A stretch of DNA of 64,000 nt from positions 14,725,240-14,789,239 of the forward strand of contig CM056558.1 in NCBI GenBank assembly GCA_029721515.1. Reading direction: 5' to 3'. A program made the translations under genes and the position numbers. The notes under the pieces are model-generated. The model ran no database searches, was not told the DNA's origin, and saw nothing but the letters and a program-made list of their open reading frames with translations. This document shows positions 47,619-60,482 of the stretch, piece after piece; the first letter of the stretch is position 1; each line of letters opens with the position of its first letter. Source of the stretch: Synanceia verrucosa (taxonomy: Eukaryota > Chordata > Actinopteri > Perciformes > Synanceiidae).

Positions 47619-50119
47619 TAGATATATATACACACACTTTACATGGTAAAGGGGGTGCTTTCACACAGCCTGTGAGTAATATTGAGATTTCTGGGATTTG
47701 TAGTGGGGAAATAATGAGGCGGTATATGCCACAGAGAGCAAAACAAAAGGAATCTGGACAAAAAGTGGTGATTTTTTGTGAAACTGGCCTTTACTCTCTT
47801 CCAGATCAAACAAGAATGAAATAAGGTAAAAACAAACAAAACAAACTTTGTTCATTTAAGGTATTCTGTATTTTCAGAGTCATAGTACAAAATATTCTGT
47901 GCATCATGAAAGATAACTCAAAATGGTCAAAAACACTGGCACAAGGCACTTTCGTTTTTATCAAAGACCTGGCACTCAATGAGTTATTAATGTTAAGATT
48001 ACTGATACACTAAAAAATAATCTCACATCAAGTTTTACCTGCCAAATAGTATGTTGGTATGCAGTTTTGGACTCAACCTGATTGTGATCGTCATCACACA
48101 GCAAGTTTTATTTTCCTGTCATCAAACATTTTTAAGTAGTAGTAGTAGTTGTAATCTGGAGTGAGTAGCAAGTCATTAACAATTTAACTTGAGAGTAACC
48201 AGGACATTCTGCTCTAATCAAGACATGTCAAACTTTTTAATGTGTCAACTTGTTTTTAAATTTAGATCAAAGGACAGGTCATTGACAGATGTTATGAATA
48301 GCAATAGATCATGAGGCTTGGGATTGTTTGGCATAGTATTAGAGGTCTCTAAATTCTCAGTTGTCTCATAGGAGCTTTTAATTGGATTCAGGTTAGGTCC
48401 CCAAGTAGAGTGTAGAGTGCACACAACCCAATTCTGCCATCTCGGAAAGTTAATCAGATTGAAACTAGATCACTGCAATGCTCTGAAAAATTCAGCTACG
48501 AATTGTCAGATGGGTTGACCGAGCCAAAATGTTGGATCAAAAACTTCCCATTCTTGTCGGTGAACTTTGTACATCCCCCATGAAAACTCTTCAAAAACAG
48601 TGATCCGTCACTTTGGGAAATCAATTGTGGCCTATATCTTTGTATTATCACTGTGAGCAATACTTTAATTGTCCATTTTAGGCTTATCCTGGCTGACTCA
48701 AAATGAAATACTGAATTTGGGAAAGCTTGGAGAAAGCGTTAGGCAGTCAGTTTGTGTTTCTCCATATTTTTGTGATGCATTAACAATGGCTGCTGCGAGT
48801 GTGTGCTCCACAGCAATATACCAAGGGACAGATCAAGGTGGGGTTTGGATGAAACAGCGTGAAGTAACAAAATGTAATGTTGGTTCAGTTGGAATTAAAA
48901 GACTTTAAAGGATAGAAGATAGACTTCATTTGGCCTTTTCCATGTGACATTTCACGTCAAATCAAAGACACTCGTCATTCATCATGTTTAGCAGTTAAGC
49001 AGCCCTGTGTTGTCATCATCACAAAATATTTCATTGCACAGTAAAGACAAGTTTCCTTCAATTCCCCAGCCTTTAGTCTTGGATTTGTGTTGTTTTGTGA
49101 GTCTGCGACATCATCCGAACCCCAGGAGCCTCTTGCTCAGTCTTGACGGATCCTCACTCTGCTGAAGCCCAATACTGTTCTTCATCTTGTGTTGTCACAA
49201 ACCCCTGCTACCTTGATTCACTCTTGGTCGTTGGCTAGGTTTTGGATTTATTACTTTCGAGGCCGAACAATCAGTGGACCAGGCTGTCAACATGCATTTT
49301 CACGACATCATGGGCAAAAAAGTGTGTAGTTGTAGTTTTATTTTACCCTTAAGATCAAACAGAGGCTTGGGCGACGGAGTGAGAATTACTATGATGCTGT
49401 TTAAGTTGTTCATTTTCCTTTTGGCTTCCCATTCATGACCGCAGCATCATATAGTACAAAGTTAGACTTTGACACCTTAAACTGATCAGGCCACTGTTTA
49501 ATTTGTCCATCTTATCTTTAATAATGTTATTTCAACACCCATACTTAGAGTTTCTAGAGGCCCAGCGACCTTTTACTAATGATGTTATATTACAATTTCT
49601 ATAGTCGCCTAAGGCTTTGTTTAAATTGACCACTCCTTTAGGATGTCCTAAGTGCATTTGATTGTCCTTAAAATATATAGATGAAAATGATATTTAAAAT
49701 ATAATAAAGCAAAAGACAAAATGGAAGCTTAGAAGCGCATAGTACTTCACTCAATATAAATCACCTAAAGGATTGGTCCAATCAGTTCTGTTTCTTTTTA
49801 TGTTTTGTTGGCAGGTCACTTACATGTCAACATATTTTGTTTTGTTATTTTTTCTTTTTGAAAATTTAAAGAAAAAACTCAACTCAGTGACCTCAGTTGA
49901 AGAATCTCCATACTGTGTCTTTCAGTTCTCTAAATAACAACATGACAGATCTTTCCAGTGCTGCTCAGGATGAGACACGAGTCACACAATAATATTTACA
50001 TGTTACTTCCAGTGATTGTTTTAACTCAGTGGGTATACCAGGTGGATGGGGTTTACTGCACAAAGATAATTCACATAGTGTCAGGTGAGCTGTCCATCTG
50101 GGTTAAAAAAAAATAAAAT

Positions 50120-50170
<51 letters not shown>

Positions 50171-53100
50171 GTATGTATATATATATACGTATATATATAT
50201 ATACATACATATATATATGAATTTGTTATGGTGTTATATTTAAGCACATATCCTAACCTTCTGGTAGTCTTTTTATTCTCCTATTGCATGTGGCAAACAA
50301 CACCCACCTGGCAGCTCAGCTGAGTAAAACAACCCATTAAAAATACCAAGTACTGCTTGGTACATATCTAGTACCGGTCCTGACACTTTGGTTTGAAAGG
50401 CACTTTTAAGCTCCTGTTCATTAACAGACCTTCCTTTTCCCCAGTAGAGACATTTTGTAATTAGCAGCTTTTAAACCACTTGACAGACTTTGCCAGGAGA
50501 GGGACTGTCTCTTTTTTGCCCTCAGTAACAACTGTGGCCATAAGCAAATGATCAAAGTCAAACACAGTGTAGTCAGTCACTGTAGGTCAGTCTCAGAAGA
50601 TGTATGTGCATGTTGCATCTTATGTTTAAGTTTGATTAGGATTTTATTTATTTGTCTTGTATACAACATAAAAGCAGCTTGGTGCTAATTATTGAGGAGT
50701 TTCTGTACTGAATTGTGAGAGCACTGTATAGTGTCTTTTTTATTTCTGTATCGATAGATCCTGATTTTCTGTAGGTGGCACATTCTTTGTTAAGTCATGT
50801 CAGTCAAGTGGTGGGGATTTTTAAAAAATGATTTTTGGGGTGTTTGTTTTTGGCTGTGGACAGTAGCCAGTTAATGGGATAATGGAAGAGCGGTAAGAGT
50901 GACTTGCAACTAAACTCCATAACTCCCTGCCATGTCCTTCCTCTGTTTGTTCCAAACAAACTGTAAATGAAAGCTTGTTTCTTTTGCGCCAATTCATTTT
51001 TCTGGTTCTTTTTTAGACAAGAAACGGTAACATTTTTTTGGAATCCGATTTTAATCATCAATCATTGATGTTGAGTAGCAACACAAGACATTTTTTGAAA
51101 TGTCACTGATTATGACATTAAAAAGATGAACTGTATCCCATTTCCTCTGTAAATGATTCAGCTCAACCTGCATACTCTCCAGTGGTACCCGCCCCCCTTG
51201 ACTTTGCCCTGGTTTCCAGCAGGAATCAGGGCTCGACTTAATCCATTGTTCTTGACTTGACATTACCTTATGCTGGGACTTGAGGGAGGTTGGGAGATAT
51301 GAGTTACAAAATTAGAAATTGGAGCACATCAAACTGTGGAGCAAATCCCAGTTCTGCTGTTGGGGACTGTACAGAAGTCATGGTATTCATCACTCGTAGC
51401 TGTGATGCCCACGGGAGAAAGTGCTCAGGTAGCTGCCGACGGCTGCGAGGCCGCTGCCGGAAACATGTGCATGTAATTAGGTCGACAGAGAAGGAAGAGG
51501 GGAGGCTGAGAAAGGTGGCAACACCTTATAGCGTGGAGGAATTTGTGATTCGTTTTCCTCCTGCAAGGTGACCCCAATAACTCAACCCCTCAGTCTATTT
51601 CTGGTTGCCCCCCCCTTAGTCTCAACCTGTTTCTTTGCTCTGGTTAACTGCTTGTAGGATTGGAAGGATTTTTTTCTGCAATGGATGAGAAGTGTTAATG
51701 AATTGACAGAGTAAGAGAGTGATTCCTTAACAATAAGTGTCATATATTATCAAAAAATAAACTTACGTCACTATTCTATTATTTTATTTATTTATTTTTT
51801 TAAAAGATGGTGTCCTCGAGCAGCTATTTGACCTTATTTTGAGGTCAAAGTGTCACATCAGTCACTTGTACTCAATTGGGGGAAAAAAACTCACCTTTGA
51901 CACAGTATGAAGATTCAATTTTAAATTGACTTAAATTGAATTGAAAAGACTGTTTATTTGTACTATCTGCATGTTTACCTTATATATATACATATATATA
52001 TATATATATGTATATATATATGTATATATACACATACACTCTGTTAGAACTGAAATACAGATTTGCCTCTGCATCATTCCCGCCCTAAAAGTTATTATAA
52101 AATACAATGAAAGTGAGATTCTTATAAGCCTTAGCCAGAGACAGGTAAGTTATGACCTTCCATTAGATGTCTTTATCATATATAGGGCAATTCATTTGGA
52201 AAATAAAGTCTATGTTTCTCAGGTACATCTTAAGAGGCTATGATCTGGAGATGATGCAATTAAAATTACTGTCCTTTCATTATGATTCTGGCCACTATGA
52301 GACTCCTGCTTGATAATTACTACCTGAGACACATAGTCACACAGTTCCTGGCTGCACAGTAACATTAATTAACAAAGTTACCCCACATTATTCCAATAAA
52401 CACAAAGTGAAAGATCTCAAACTGGCCCAATATTGAGTGTAAATAATCAGTGGTATTATAGGACAGAACTGTCTAGGTGAGGCACTTTGCAGACCTTATA
52501 CTGGTGTTGCCATATGTGCCCTCCTTGTCCTTTGTCCAGGTGGAAGTAAAGAAGGCTGAACCTCGTGACAGCAAAGCTCCTGGCCAGCTTGGCACTGGCC
52601 AGTGGGCACCTCGGGGCATCTTGAGTGCAGCTAATGGTTGGACAGCGCAGCCCGCCCAGGGATGGCAACAGCCTTACGGGCCACAGGGTGAGTTGGAACT
52701 AGTCCCGGAGCTTAAAATCGTTAAATCTGCTGCTTTACATTAACTTAGTTATAGTGTCAGGTTGAATATTAAACTGGATGCTGTGAACATTTCAGTTGCC
52801 GTCCCCAGTCTAAAGTTTTTTTTTTTTTTTTTTCTCTCTCTCTTCCTGAAGGAGTGTGGGTGTCGACTACTGGCCAACCCATAGGTAGGTGTTTGAGCAC
52901 TACTTTACAACATAGAGAACATCACTTTTTTCCTTTTGAGTGACTTAGTTGTTTTTCTGTGTTGCATCACTGTCTTGATCAGACTGCAGATAGATTTTGT
53001 GCCTTTGGCATATGATCAAGTACTTATCTTGAAACGCTTGTGTCACAGCAATGGGTTTACACTGTGTGGCCAATTGATGACAGTTGACGGCACGTATTAT

Positions 53101-56100
53101 CACAGATTCATGGCTGAGGCTGCTGATAATTTGCTGCTTGAGACAGATGGCCGCCTTGAATGGATTCTAGCCTCACTGGTCAGACTCAGCTTCATAACAC
53201 CACCTCCTGGTCAACCTGCAATGCCCACTGCGGTGTCGGCCCGGTGCTAACTCATTCAGCTTCAGATTCTTTTACCAGTTATTTTTCAAATGTCTGTTAT
53301 TTAGCGGCTCATTAAGACAAATTCAAATTGTTCTGCACTGTCTTTTCACGATTACTGCTCTTTTGTCTGTGCACTTATTCCCATATATAAAACACATTGA
53401 TATTTCTATAATATAGATCTGTTCTGTGTTGGAGCAGGCGGCTATGGACCTCCGTTGACAGCAAGCCGCGGAACCCCCACTCAGCCTCCGTCACCTTTCA
53501 ACACATTCCTGGTCACGGCCCCGGCGGGCGGCTTTGCTGCTCCTCAGGGCTACCCTCAACAAGGCTACAGCACAGCACCTCAGTTTGGTCAGTAATACCG
53601 ACGCACTCACTCAATATACATGTAAAGTACTTACAGGTAATATAGCATACTGTATTTTAAAGTAACACTGTGAATTAGGTGGAAATCGGGACAAACTCCT
53701 TTTCATCAACACTAAAAATAGGTGTGTAAAATGTGTTAATTGAATCTATGTCAGGTTTTCCAGGCAGCTGTTGCTGTGGTCAGGGTGGAACCACAGCCTT
53801 ATCAGAGATGGACACTGTGACTCGCAGATATCCAGCATTTTATGAAATCTTGCTAAAATGCCTGTGGAGGGGCTTATTAACTTCCAACAATTAATCCTGT
53901 TGTCCAGATGTACCGAACTAATATTGTAAGTCATGGATAAAATTAGAAAGTTAAAGAAAATAGAAAAACAGTGGCAAAAAAGGCCAAAGCCTTCTAAAAC
54001 ACTTAGACTTACAAGTTGTATTCTTACCGGCTGCAATAAGAAGATAACCTGACTCTCGCCAGCTGAGTGTAGTTCCGCCTAGCTCCACACATTCATCTGG
54101 GATAGCTCCATTGGAGATGTATTTCAGAAGGCGGGGCCTTATCAAAATCGACCATTCTCTGTTCATCTTTTAAAGAAAGAATATGCGATAGATTCGACAA
54201 CACAATTGAAATGGCAGAATCAATGTCGACACATGATTCCTCGCTGCGAGCCACCATTGTTGTCTGAATCAAACAGTCGCTCCTCCACTATGTCACATTA
54301 TGAAAATCCCGCCCGGCGAACCTGATTGGCTCAGTCATTTTTTGCTCCCTTGAAGTCCTTCCCATCGGGTGCGAGTCCAGATGAATGTGTGGAGCTAGGT
54401 GGAACTACACTCAGCTGGTGAGTCAGGTCAACAAGAAGATGGATTGATTAATACATCGACAAGTGTTTTTGGTCAACTAGATGGATTTGACTTATTTTCA
54501 GGGACTGTATTACTTTGTGATTAGTTTGTGCTCATACATAATATGCTAATCAAATATGCTATCTTTGATAAAACAATGGTCATAGATATTGCATTATTAA
54601 TCTCCAACAGGTTACAGTTTCGGCACACCCCAAGCAGACCAGTATGCTCCACAGGTTCCTCCTCCACCCACCACTCCAGGAACTGCACCTCTGGGCTTTG
54701 CCCCCGCCACCACACCAACTCAGGACTTGAGCAAAGCTCCCGCAGGGCAGCCTGACTTCCCTTATAGCCAGTATGGTAAGAAAAGTATCGCGGACTAAGC
54801 AGTTTTCTGCCCCCTTTTCTCCCATTGATTTTATTCACCCATCGTTCTTGCCCATCTCCCTGGATATTCTGTCAGGTGCAACTACAGCTCATTTAAGTGC
54901 TACAACCCATAGACAAGCAGGAGCTTGCTCTTGCTACCTTTCAGCTTTAACTACTCCACATGCATACAGTACATGCTTCTTGCATTCATGAACACCTCTG
55001 ACTCTGCTGTGAAGATGCTGTTAAAGTTTCACAATATCTGGGGGTCTTCAGCAGTCATTTCTGTCAAGTTTTTCCATCTGAGCTGTGGATTGGTAAAGAG
55101 ATTGATAGGTTTGAATTAGATCATCCTGCCTTGTGATTTTTTTTTCTTTAGATTTTTTCTTTTATTGTGATTTTCAGTGAAGTGCAACTGTCTCCTGACC
55201 TGGTTCAAATATTCCTACTTCTTAATTACTTCTGGAATTAGACATGTCCAGCCTGCCAAGCAACCTATCAAAAATGTTCAACATGTCCGTCACACCGAAG
55301 CTTTGCATGCTTGTCTGCCAAATGTGAACTTTGAGTCTCTGCCTTGTCCATACGTATCCTGGGCAAGTCATTTTCTGCAGGTTTTACTTTCTGGTGGGTG
55401 TCTTTGTGGCCTTTGAGTTGGACTGTGTTCAGCCAGGATAATTATTCCTCCCAGATCTTTACTAAGCTACTAAATCTTGGCCAAATTTCAGTCAGCGTGT
55501 GGGGACTTGAAAATAAGACATTTCATTGCACCGCAAAATTGTGTGCCTTATTAATGTCTGATTTAAATCAGTTATGAGGTGATTTCTCCAGTGACATGCT
55601 CTATGCTCCTTAAGATACTGTGAAACGAACCAGTATCCATTGAAAACTGACATTTACATAAGCACACAATCAGATAAGCATGAGATGTTCATTCAGAAAT
55701 GACATTAATTTCTTTCAGCTGGCTGTTTTTCATATATATATATATATTTTTCTGGCTTGGCCTACAGCTGCTTCACTATGCTGGGTCTACATTTAAAGCA
55801 GTTGTGATTGCTGTCATGACAGGTCACCATCTTGTTCAGTGTTTCCTGCTTGTGCTTATATTCCATCCATCTTTTTGCATTTAGTTTGCGCTTCCAGTTC
55901 AGGCGCAAAGTCAGTAGTAGCAACGGAGCCCCACAAGGTTTTTGTGAAATGAGCGGAATGCTGGTGATGTTATGGACACAAGTAGCACACCTCGACCATG
56001 AAAGTTGATGTAACAAAAGTAGGCACTGGATGTGACATTTTACAGCTATAAGATCAAATAATTGAGGCTATACAGATATAGCAAGTGATTTCACTTATAT

Positions 56101-56173
56101 TTGGTTTATGTCAAGTTAGGGGTTTAAAATAATGTGTGAAGACTAGTGGTTTTGCATGTTTTAGTTTATGAAT

Positions 56174-56233
<60 letters not shown>

Positions 56234-59161
56234 AGTGAGAGAGAGAGTGTGTGAGTGTTGTAATCAGAGTTTCTGTGCTTTTTTTGATATAACCATGTCT
56301 GCCTGCAAGCTTTTAGTGCATGTTAGAACATGTGAACGTGCCCCACTGGCATGCTCACGCTCTTACATCAGTTACAGCTGATCCGCCGTGCCAGCCTATG
56401 ATGCCATTGTTTTCACAGCACAGTTTGCTGCAAGTTGCCATTTTAGCCATCGCCATTTTCAGAGCCGTATGTACTAGAAATGCATAGCATATATTATTAA
56501 TTAGTCCCACCTTCCGTTGCTGGCTTTGCTTTTGGTATATTTGTGCAGTCAAGAGCACTGTGCCATCTGCACTATGCACATGTTGGTTTTATAGGTTTTT
56601 TTCAACAGTATAGCTCACTAATATAGTTATTTTTAGGAGCTTTGGGATGTTGAAATGTCCTTGCATGACCCACCAAGGACTGATTTTGACATACTGCTAC
56701 TCGGAACTTGGATTACGCAAAAGTAACCTTAAATTTTGGAAATGGTTCGTGTTTACAGCTGGAGGACACAACAATGACAAAAAGTGTCACAAAGTTAAAT
56801 CAAATCAAGTTGATTGTCACAGCTTATGGCCTGTATGGCCTTATTTGAAAAATGTTTGGCAGCAATCTAACTTGATAAACAAGTCGTACTTTATGGGCTA
56901 CAACATGCAAAACCACCAGCGTTGTTCTTGTTACTTGGATCTTAGCATATCAAGCAAATTTCACAAAATTTCTTGAGACCAGGCTGGCATGATTTTTTTA
57001 AAAGTCAGGCGTGCTAGCAGATAGCTCACACACTCACACTCCATTTTTTTGACTTCCAGATGAAGCTGATCAGTGATGCCTCTCCAAGCATAGTGCAGAC
57101 GCAGTATAAATGTGCAGCTCTGTCAGCTCAGTAATAAGGGCGGGGGATCTACGTAAAGTAGTCGGCCAGCAGTATCTGGGTTCAGTCAACCTGGTCTCCT
57201 CATCTCCCTGATAGGCTTGGGTAACTACCTTCAGGACCCTTCTGCCTACGGACCAACGCGTCCTTCTCACAGTTATGGTCAGGATGAGCAGGGAGGATAT
57301 AGTGCAGGTAGGTGCCAGCATCGTCTTCTCCAACCACAGAAGTAGCTATAGTATTTATAGAGCTGCAACCTGGTTCTTTTCTTTTACTCTGTGTTTCGCA
57401 TTTTGCATGTACATTTTGCATGTACATACAAATTACTGTTTATACTCTTGTAAAGTAAAGCACAGCCATCGACTGTCAGTTTGCTTGGGTTTGAAAGACA
57501 TTTACATTGAAATTTGGCATTAGGAGCTCTTTGCAGTCATCTCCTTAAATGGCTGTAGCTTTACTATACCAAGACCAGACATGGCTTCCTCTTTTGTCCA
57601 CTTTCTCTGTCTGCATTGCTTTGCCAATTACAAAAGGATGATCTAATTGTCGGAAAATTTGTTCATGGTTCAGCTGTTTCTATGCATCAGCAGTCCATTC
57701 ACCCGTTGTCTTTTCCCCATGTATTGGTCTTCACATATAGCTAAAGGGAAGAGAAAGGAAAGAAGATTTGAAGAACGACATGATGGCAGTAAATTTTCAA
57801 TTTTCTTTCTGATTTATCTGTCCGGCAGTCCTGTTGGGATTGCTCCCTGTTCAGATCGAGCACTTTGAACACCCTAAAGTAAATGTGTTGTGTATTTTCT
57901 GACTTTTCCTTCCTTATTTATTTCTGTCTCTCTATTGTCTTTCCATTCCAGTTATTTATATTGTCCCCACCCTAGTATTTATAGGTGACATTTCTAAATC
58001 AGTGCTAAATGGATGTTACCAGGGCAGGAAAATAACCAGCATGATGCTGGAAAAATTTGGCTGCAGCTTGTTTTTATACTCAACCAATTTTATTGCAACC
58101 CACTCTATTTTTTCTCTTTCTGCTGAATTTTGGGTTGCACCAGCCTTTTTTCAGGCAGATTAGTTTCCTTCCCTGGGTGTCACTTTAGTTCCTTTTAGAC
58201 TGTTTGCAGGGGGATGGTGCCATCCAGTGTCAAAATAGAAGAACATTGTGCATATATCACTGGTCATCAAGAGGATCTAGAGATTGTTCTTCTCAGTGAA
58301 ACCTGCTTGCGGTTTTTCAGTTCCCCCAAAATTGTCATTTTTATGTCACATTTTAACATAATGTGACACATGTTCAGCACTATAAGGGCTCATTAAAGGA
58401 AACAGTATTTGAATGTAGAGGAAAATTCCACCGTGAATCTTGCTATATAAAATGCATATTTCATTTCTTGGGTCAGTTGTTTGGTGTATCACAGTTCATT
58501 TATGTATATAGCTCTTTTTCACAAACACATCTTTAAGCCCCACATTGTCAAGAAGTACATCTTTTAAATCCCAAGCTTTCAAAATGAACAAAGTAAATAA
58601 CTGATAAGACAAAACTGGCAATTAAACTCATCTAATCTGAAAGTTATCAGGAGAAAAAAACTCAAGTGTTTTTAAAGGTTGGTTATAAAGTAGATGCTGG
58701 GACAAAGTAGACTACATGATGATGATAATCATTCTGATGTGAAGTACCAATACTTCAAACAGCTACACTACAATTTTACAGCACTTAACCGTTATTGATC
58801 AAAAATATTGAACCCAAAATAGCAATAGCGCTGTATAGTGACAGGATGATGCGTGGATTTTTCCTTAACATTAAAATAGTTTTAATAGCAGTACTTTGAA
58901 ATGAGTAAGGCTTCTAAACAGCATCTGGTGACCCTGAAATTAAAATCATCCTCTCTCCCTCCTGCCCTCTCCTCTCTGTCGTCCTCAGGTTACGGGCCAG
59001 AACTGACGGCCTTCAGCCACAGCTTCGCAGACCCCAGCCAGCCGGCAGCTTCGTACGGGGCCCCAACAGCACAGCCCGCCACCGCCCCACAGCCTGCTAC
59101 CACTGCATTTGGTAGAGGGCAGAACCACAACGTACAGGGCTTCCACCCATATCGACGCTGA
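38699..59161 (+). CDS. dazap1: DAZ-associated protein 1, two-RRM RNA-binding protein, 13 coding exons
   Basis: Exons are 38699-38730, 39839-39879, 41388-41554, 42103-42168, 43315-43422, 43649-43697, 49239-49321, 52540-52687, 52852-52884, 53438-53587, 54611-54775, 57215-57307 and 58989-59161, giving 435 residues in frame (human 407). RRM1 spans about 12-90, with RNP2 LFVGGL (13-18) and RNP1 RGFGFVKF (52-59). RRM2 spans about 114-190, with RNP2 IFVGGI (115-120) and RNP1 RGFGFITF (154-161). The rest is Pro/Gly/Gln/Tyr-rich and low-complexity, ending in the conserved GRGQNHNVQGFHPYRR, where the family has its nuclear localisation signal. DAZAP1 shuttles between nucleus and cytoplasm, promotes exon inclusion and supports translation, notably in germ cells. 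Intron 6 (5.5 kb) is the longest; exon 7 is flanked by a weak-looking acceptor (GGCTAG) and donor GTGTGT. Exons 7-13 encode the region where fish and human differ most. Confidence 0.97.
41342..41387 (+). repeat. (TTTC)n tract forming the polypyrimidine tract of dazap1 exon 3
   Basis: Seven or so TTTC units run from about 41350 to 41379 and end in CTTCTCAG at the exon 3 acceptor. The microsatellite itself supplies the polypyrimidine tract for splicing of the exon that encodes most of RRM1. Confidence 0.9.
42432..42467. repeat. Perfect 36-bp palindrome in dazap1 intron 4
   Basis: The left half ACAATATAAAGTCACAGA (42432-42449) is the exact complement of the right half TCTGTGACTTTATATTGT (42450-42467), with no spacer. 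No transposon or known element explains it. Confidence 0.95.
42880..42949. repeat. Perfect 27-bp hairpin with a 16-nt loop in dazap1 intron 4
   Basis: The left arm at 42880-42906 begins CATATTTGGTTGTAAG; the right arm at 42923-42949 is its exact complement. The loop is GTCAGCTGCTTATATA. Arm length and loop size are compatible with a short hairpin RNA precursor or with an insertion footprint. Confidence 0.95.
43698..46030. other. Proximal part of dazap1 intron 6, no recognised elements
   Basis: No additional exon, RNA gene or inverted-repeat element could be supported here. Poly-T tracts occur at about 44511-44538. Confidence 0.45.
46393..47095. repeat. hAT-like non-autonomous DNA element in dazap1 intron 6
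   Basis: The right end is the complement of AAGGTTACGTTCAGACTGCA, followed inward by repeated GGTCGCAT and AAAATCGGAT blocks. This is a well-known type of fish DNA-element terminus. The left end (AGTGTGAGCAGCAATGCAGC, about 46402) resembles it weakly. No transposase is visible. Flanking GGATTTTCTAGCCTGGGTCG at about 46054 and CCGGGATTTTCCAAGCAG at about 47139 may belong to an older host element. Confidence 0.5.
47497..47986. mobile_element. piggyBac-like non-autonomous element (copy B of the 28.4 kb repeat)
   Basis: The left boundary reads TTAA then CTCTTTGAGACG; the right end read inward is TAACTCATTGAGTGCCAGG. TTAA target sites and CTNTTTGAG-like ends are typical of piggyBac-derived elements. 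The interior has a (GT)n(AT)n microsatellite at 47549-47613 and then blocks shared with 28430-28720. No transposase is encoded. Class assignment is an inference from the ends. Confidence 0.55.
47990..49230. other. Distal part of dazap1 intron 6, no recognised elements
   Basis: I see no exon with proper phase between 43697 and 49239 other than the annotated ones, and no repeat ends in this piece. Confidence 0.45.
49322..52539. other. dazap1 intron 7 with AT microsatellites
   Basis: The intron holds TA-rich tracts at about 50120-50219 and 51978-52031. The rest contains no exon in phase with dazap1 and no element with recognisable ends. Confidence 0.5.
54046..54432. mobile_element. MITE with about 55-bp terminal inverted repeats in dazap1 intron 10
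   Basis: The left end ACCTGACTCTCGCCAGCTGA continues through GTGTAGTTCCGCCTAGCTCC and ACACATTCATCTGG. The right end is its near-exact complement (CCAGATGAATGTGTGGAGCT ... GAGTCAGGT). AAGAAGAT occurs immediately outside both ends (54038-54045 and 54433-54440), an 8-bp target duplication as made by hAT transposases. No coding sequence lies inside. Confidence 0.85.
54776..58988. other. dazap1 introns 11 and 12 with a (TG)n microsatellite
   Basis: Apart from exon 12 at 57215-57307, this interval has no phase-compatible exon that I can support. A TATATA tract lies at about 55733-55747 and a (TG)n tract of about 25 units at 56179-56229. Confidence 0.5.
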
Positions 59162-59860
59162 CTGCCACCTCTGGGCAGGGCTGCTTTGTAGAGTTCAAAA
59201 ACAACAACAAAAAAAAGTCAGGGAAATGTGTGTTCTCGCTAAAAAGCAAAACTGGAGTTCTGGATTGTTCTGTGAGAATTTTAAATGCACACAGTTTGTG
59301 AAACAGAAACATTTGTGAATGCAGGAATTCCAGTAAATTCAAAAAGGGTCTGAAGAAACCCATTTTTTTTTTTTTGCATAACTTAATGAACATTCAGCAG
59401 AAAGAAGCTTTTATCCCCACCCCCTACCCCAGATTTTATAGTAGAAATAAACTACTTTGCAATAATTTTGATTGTCTGGTAAACACTAGCACAGAGACTA
59501 TATGTAAAGAGACTTGCATATAAATATGTATATTTATGGTAGACACAAATGAAAACAGGGTCTCAAGTTTCCTCAGCTTTAAATTCAAGGGAAAATGTTT
59601 TTATTTTTTATTTGGTGGATTTTGTTTACTTTCTGAGCCTTTAAAGTTTGTTTAAAATGGAGATTATAAATATATATATTATACACAAACTGTGCAATTT
59701 TTTAAAAAGAGAATTTTGTACTATAAATGTACACTTTGCTTGTTTTTTTATTTAAAGATGTAGACTTCCCTCAGGTGGCTCTTTTGAGTGCATTTTTTTG
59801 CACTTACGCAAAAAGAAAAAAGGACAAATTATTACAAAAATAAATGTTTTAAGGATACTG
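59162..59860 (+). promoter_or_regulatory. dazap1 3' untranslated region with AATAAA at 59839-59844
   Basis: The 3' UTR runs from the stop at 59161 to a canonical AATAAA about 680 bases later. It is AT- and T-rich with several poly-T stretches and one earlier AATAAA-like hexamer near 59445 (GAAATAAACT), so alternative polyadenylation is possible. Confidence 0.65.
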
Positions 59861-60279
59861 TGCTTGTCCCATGTTTTTATTTTTTATATATGTATCTTTT
59901 TTTATTCTGGTGTTTGCACATTAGAGTTGAAACAATTAGTCGATTAATTTATTTGTGGGATTGAATGTTTTAGTTGGTTTTCAAAAATGGCAGCTGTTTT
60001 CTACCACTCCATTTGCCACTGAATATTTGCTGACATGTTCTGTCTGATTTCATCGTAAATTAAGTATCCTTTAAAAACCGACGGACAATTTAACTAAACC
60101 TTTGATCGATTAACAGAGAAAATAATGGTTTGATTAATACGTATTTCTAATAATTACTTGCAGTACTTCCATTAATTTATTTTCTTCCATTTGATATGTT
60201 CACAGCATAGTATGAGATATTTCCGCTGAACTAAACCAAAAAAAGAAATAAAACTGTTGACGCCGTAGGAATTTGACAG

Positions 60280-60482
60280 ATCACATCCGGGTCACAGATC
60301 ACAATCTTTCAATGTTGGCGATTTCACAGGCTACTTCCGCGTTGTTAGCATATTATGATATTACTATTATAAGCTATCTTTTCTGGAAAATAGTTGATAG
60401 CTGTAATTTATTGAGACCCTGAGCGACGGTTCCTGACACGGGCGTTTCTTCGACAAAAGCGGAAGATTGCTGGACAGAAAGT
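60280..60482 (+). promoter_or_regulatory. Candidate promoter and noncoding first exon of a downstream gene
   Basis: CpG-containing sequence with ETS-like sites (CATCCGGGTC near 60285 and CTACTTCCGCG near 60331-60341) precedes a stretch ending in the donor GTAAGC at 60483. The next acceptor, TTTTCCACAG at 61639-61648, opens a short coding exon. The combination looks like a 5' end, but it rests on splice signals only. Confidence 0.4.

Noticed and set aside
52936..53250. A 104-codon open frame in dazap1 intron 9 ending in a Pro-rich segment (ITPPPGQPAMPTA) that looks DAZAP1-like.
   Set aside because: The only good internal acceptor near 53182 gives a phase that does not match exon 9, which ends in phase 1, and the in-phase reading stops at once. 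Treated as a chance frame.
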